Origin: an uncultured Eubacteriales bacterium
GTDB taxonomy: Bacteria > Bacillota_A > Clostridia > Christensenellales > Aristaeellaceae
Direction of reading: 5' to 3'
Assembly (NCBI GenBank): GCA_902775835.1
Contig: CACYNZ010000166.1
Span: 1-8,181 of the forward strand
DNA: 8,181 nucleotides
Of the stretch, positions 6,898 through 8,181 are shown piece after piece. The position numbers and the translations under genes were made by a program. Positions within the stretch are counted from its first letter, which is position 1; each line of letters starts with the position of its first letter. The notes under the pieces were generated by a model. It was given only the letters and a program-made list of their open reading frames with translations. It did not search any database and was not told the DNA's origin.

Positions 6898-7551
6898 CTA
6901 TTCCTGATCGTCAAAGATTTCCGTCCGCATTACCATATCCGGAATCTCATGGATGCTCCGGTCATGATAATAGTACTCCTTGTCCCTTTCGCCGATCTCC
7001 CTGCGGACACGGCAGGGATTCCCATAGGCCACCACGCCTGCCGGGATATCATGCGTCACCACACTCCCAGCCCCGATCACAGCATTGTCTCCGATGGTCA
7101 CACCGGGCATGATGACCACATTGGATCCCACCCAGACGCCATTCCCGATATGGACCGGAAAGCTGTACATGGCGCCCGTCATCCTGAGCTCCGGATCAAT
7201 GGGATGCCCGGTGGTGCTGATGGTCACATTCGGCCCGAACAGCACACCGTCGAGCACACCGTCGCCGATATAGATCTCACAGTCATCTACAAAGAATGTA
7301 TTGGAATTGAAATAGCAGAAATCCCCGATATGCACGGTTTTGCCGCGCATGACGGTGATCGGCTGCTGAATAATGCAGTGATCTCCGATCTCCCCGAAAA
7401 TCTGCTTCTGCAGTTCCCGGCGCTTTCCTTCCTCCGAGGGCCTGGAATGGTTGAAATCGTACATCAGATCCTTTGCACGGGCCTGCTCCTCAAAATAGGC
7501 GCCGGTATCATACCAGAGAGATCCCTTCTGCATGCGTTCATCCTGTGTCAT
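6898..7551 (-). CDS. Maltose/sugar O-acetyltransferase-like hexapeptide-repeat protein
   Basis: This cytosolic 217-residue enzyme of the Maa/LacA/NodL group would transfer acetyl from acetyl-CoA to a sugar hydroxyl. Residues about 3-57 form the N-terminal maltose-acetyltransferase domain (DERMQKGSLWY, ARAKDLMYDFN). The left-handed beta-helix of hexapeptide repeats follows: VHIGDFCYFNSNTFF (Asn84), TISTTGHPID (catalytic His116), VHIGNGVWVGSNVVIMPGV and TIGDNAVIGAGSVVT. The C-terminus is about 30 residues longer than the conserved core. The segment IGDGVLDGVLFGPNV contains DGVL twice, caused by an exact 12-bp tandem duplication; relatives read IGD-x-VLFGP-like here without the extra four residues. 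This may shift a helix coil next to the active site and reduce activity. ATG 7551 has AGGAGG 8 nt upstream. It lies 18 nt after the recO stop codon on the same strand and is probably co-transcribed with it. Confidence 0.88.
   Translation of the reverse strand: MTQDERMQKGSLWYDTGAYFEEQARAKDLMYDFNHSRPSEEGKRRELQKQIFGEIGDHCIIQQPITVMRGKTVHIGDFCYFNSNTFFVDDCEIYIGDGVLDGVLFGPNVTISTTGHPIDPELRMTGAMYSFPVHIGNGVWVGSNVVIMPGVTIGDNAVIGAGSVVTHDIPAGVVAYGNPCRVRREIGERDKEYYYHDRSIHEIPDMVMRTEIFDDQE
7241..7264. repeat. Exact 12-bp tandem duplication inside the acetyltransferase gene
   Basis: AGCACACCGTCG occurs twice head-to-tail (7241-7252 and 7253-7264) without a mismatch. On the coding strand it encodes DGVL-DGVL (residues 97-104). 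Removing one unit restores the normal family sequence IGDGVLFGPNV. Confidence 0.9.
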
Positions 7552-7569
7552 GCCATGTTCCTCCTCTTT

Positions 7570-8181
7570 TCAGTCCTGCGGCATGTTCCTGCCGGCCTTG
7601 GGACGTTTTTCCAGTTCCGCTTCCACGTACCGCCGCATCAGCCCATAAGGACTGTAGCAATCCGGCGTATCCAGCCATTCGCTGCTTTTTTTCCGCGGCA
7701 CGCTCCGCAGGAAGGCCAGCTGCTCCCGGGCCAGTCCGTGGCTCAGGGGCGTCCGGCAGTCACGGCAGCACAGACCGCCGCCGTTTTCAAAGAACAGGGG
7801 TTCCTCTTCCCCGATCACCCGCCCGCACTGATGACATGTTTCCAGTTCCGGTCCGAATCCCAGAATCTGGCTGTAGCGAAGGAAAAAACCGGTCATCAGG
7901 GGACGGATCGGCTGATCCCGATACGCGAGATTGGCCAGGGCATGCAGAAGCAGCATGAACAGTGCCTGGTTCCCCTGTCCCGGCATGATGCAGCTCTCAC
8001 ACAGGGAAAGCAGGTAGGAACCCGCTGTCAGCTTCTCATAATCCTCTCTCAGGCCGTAGAAGCTTTCCGTCAGCGTTGCCCCGGTTACGGTGAGCCGGCC
8101 GTTCTTCTCATAGAGCGTATACTCCCCCAGCGCAAAAGGTTCCGAAGCCGCAAGCAGGCGGGCTTTGGGTTTCCGGCAGCC
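7570..8181 (-). CDS. recO: DNA repair protein RecO (N-terminus outside the window)
   Basis: RecO mediates RecF-pathway recombination by binding single-stranded DNA and SSB and helping load RecA. The 203 visible residues run from the end of the N-terminal OB-fold domain to the natural stop (TGA at 7570-7572). Recognisable segments, numbered from the first visible residue, are GCRKPKARLLAASEPFALGE (1-20), LTESFYGLREDYEKLTAGSY (37-56, typical 'ESFxxLREDxxKL') and the helical C-terminal domain. That domain holds a zinc-finger pattern C116-x2-C119 (CHQC) with C139-x2-C142 (CRDC), as in other Firmicutes RecO proteins. About 40-50 N-terminal residues appear to be missing. The open frame continues through ATG 7986 up to the window edge, so a start there would be wrong. 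The gene is followed closely by the acetyltransferase gene. Confidence 0.92.
   Translation of the reverse strand, partial: GCRKPKARLLAASEPFALGEYTLYEKNGRLTVTGATLTESFYGLREDYEKLTAGSYLLSLCESCIMPGQGNQALFMLLLHALANLAYRDQPIRPLMTGFFLRYSQILGFGPELETCHQCGRVIGEEEPLFFENGGGLCCRDCRTPLSHGLAREQLAFLRSVPRKKSSEWLDTPDCYSPYGLMRRYVEAELEKRPKAGRNMPQD

Overview
The window looks like chromosomal DNA of an anaerobic, probably gut-associated member of the Bacillota (Firmicutes). I base this on strong AGGAGG-type ribosome binding sites, sigma-A-like promoters, a RecO with a four-cysteine zinc finger, and protein families common in such bacteria: PF09820/PF08011-type ATPase-nucleases, a DUF5060/DUF5605-type glycosidase, a maltose-acetyltransferase-like protein and CapA. 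A more exact placement cannot be supported from the sequence alone. Base composition is uneven. The ATPase gene region is AT-richer (23 of 60 G+C at 2581-2640, hand count) than the flippase region (38 of 60 at 5101-5160).

Layout. Positions 1-322 (+) hold the C-terminal end of an ATPase with a PD-(D/E)xK-type nuclease domain. It is followed by a very long hairpin (398-452). Positions 592-2178 (-) encode a stand-alone intracellular glycoside-hydrolase-like protein with its own promoter. Positions 2526-4121 (+) encode a complete AAA-ATPase/PD-(D/E)xK fusion of a different subfamily, which ends at a terminator. Positions 4260-5702 and 5752-6783 (+) form a two-gene cell-surface polysaccharide operon: a Wzx-like flippase followed by a secreted CapA-type metallophosphoesterase-like protein. 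It is driven by a near-consensus promoter and ends at a bidirectional terminator shared with the converging unit. On the minus strand, recO (7570 to beyond 8181) is followed 18 nt downstream by a sugar/maltose O-acetyltransferase gene (6898-7551).

Main points of interest. The flippase gene has an excellent promoter and Shine-Dalgarno sequence, but the codon at the correct spacing is ATC, and the first standard start codon lies about 31 residues inside the conserved protein. The acetyltransferase carries an exact 12-bp in-frame tandem duplication that adds four residues to its left-handed beta-helix close to the catalytic histidine. Two different ATPase-nuclease genes flank the inverted glycosidase gene in an AT-richer stretch, which suggests acquired DNA. 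I did not find a clearly new multi-gene system.
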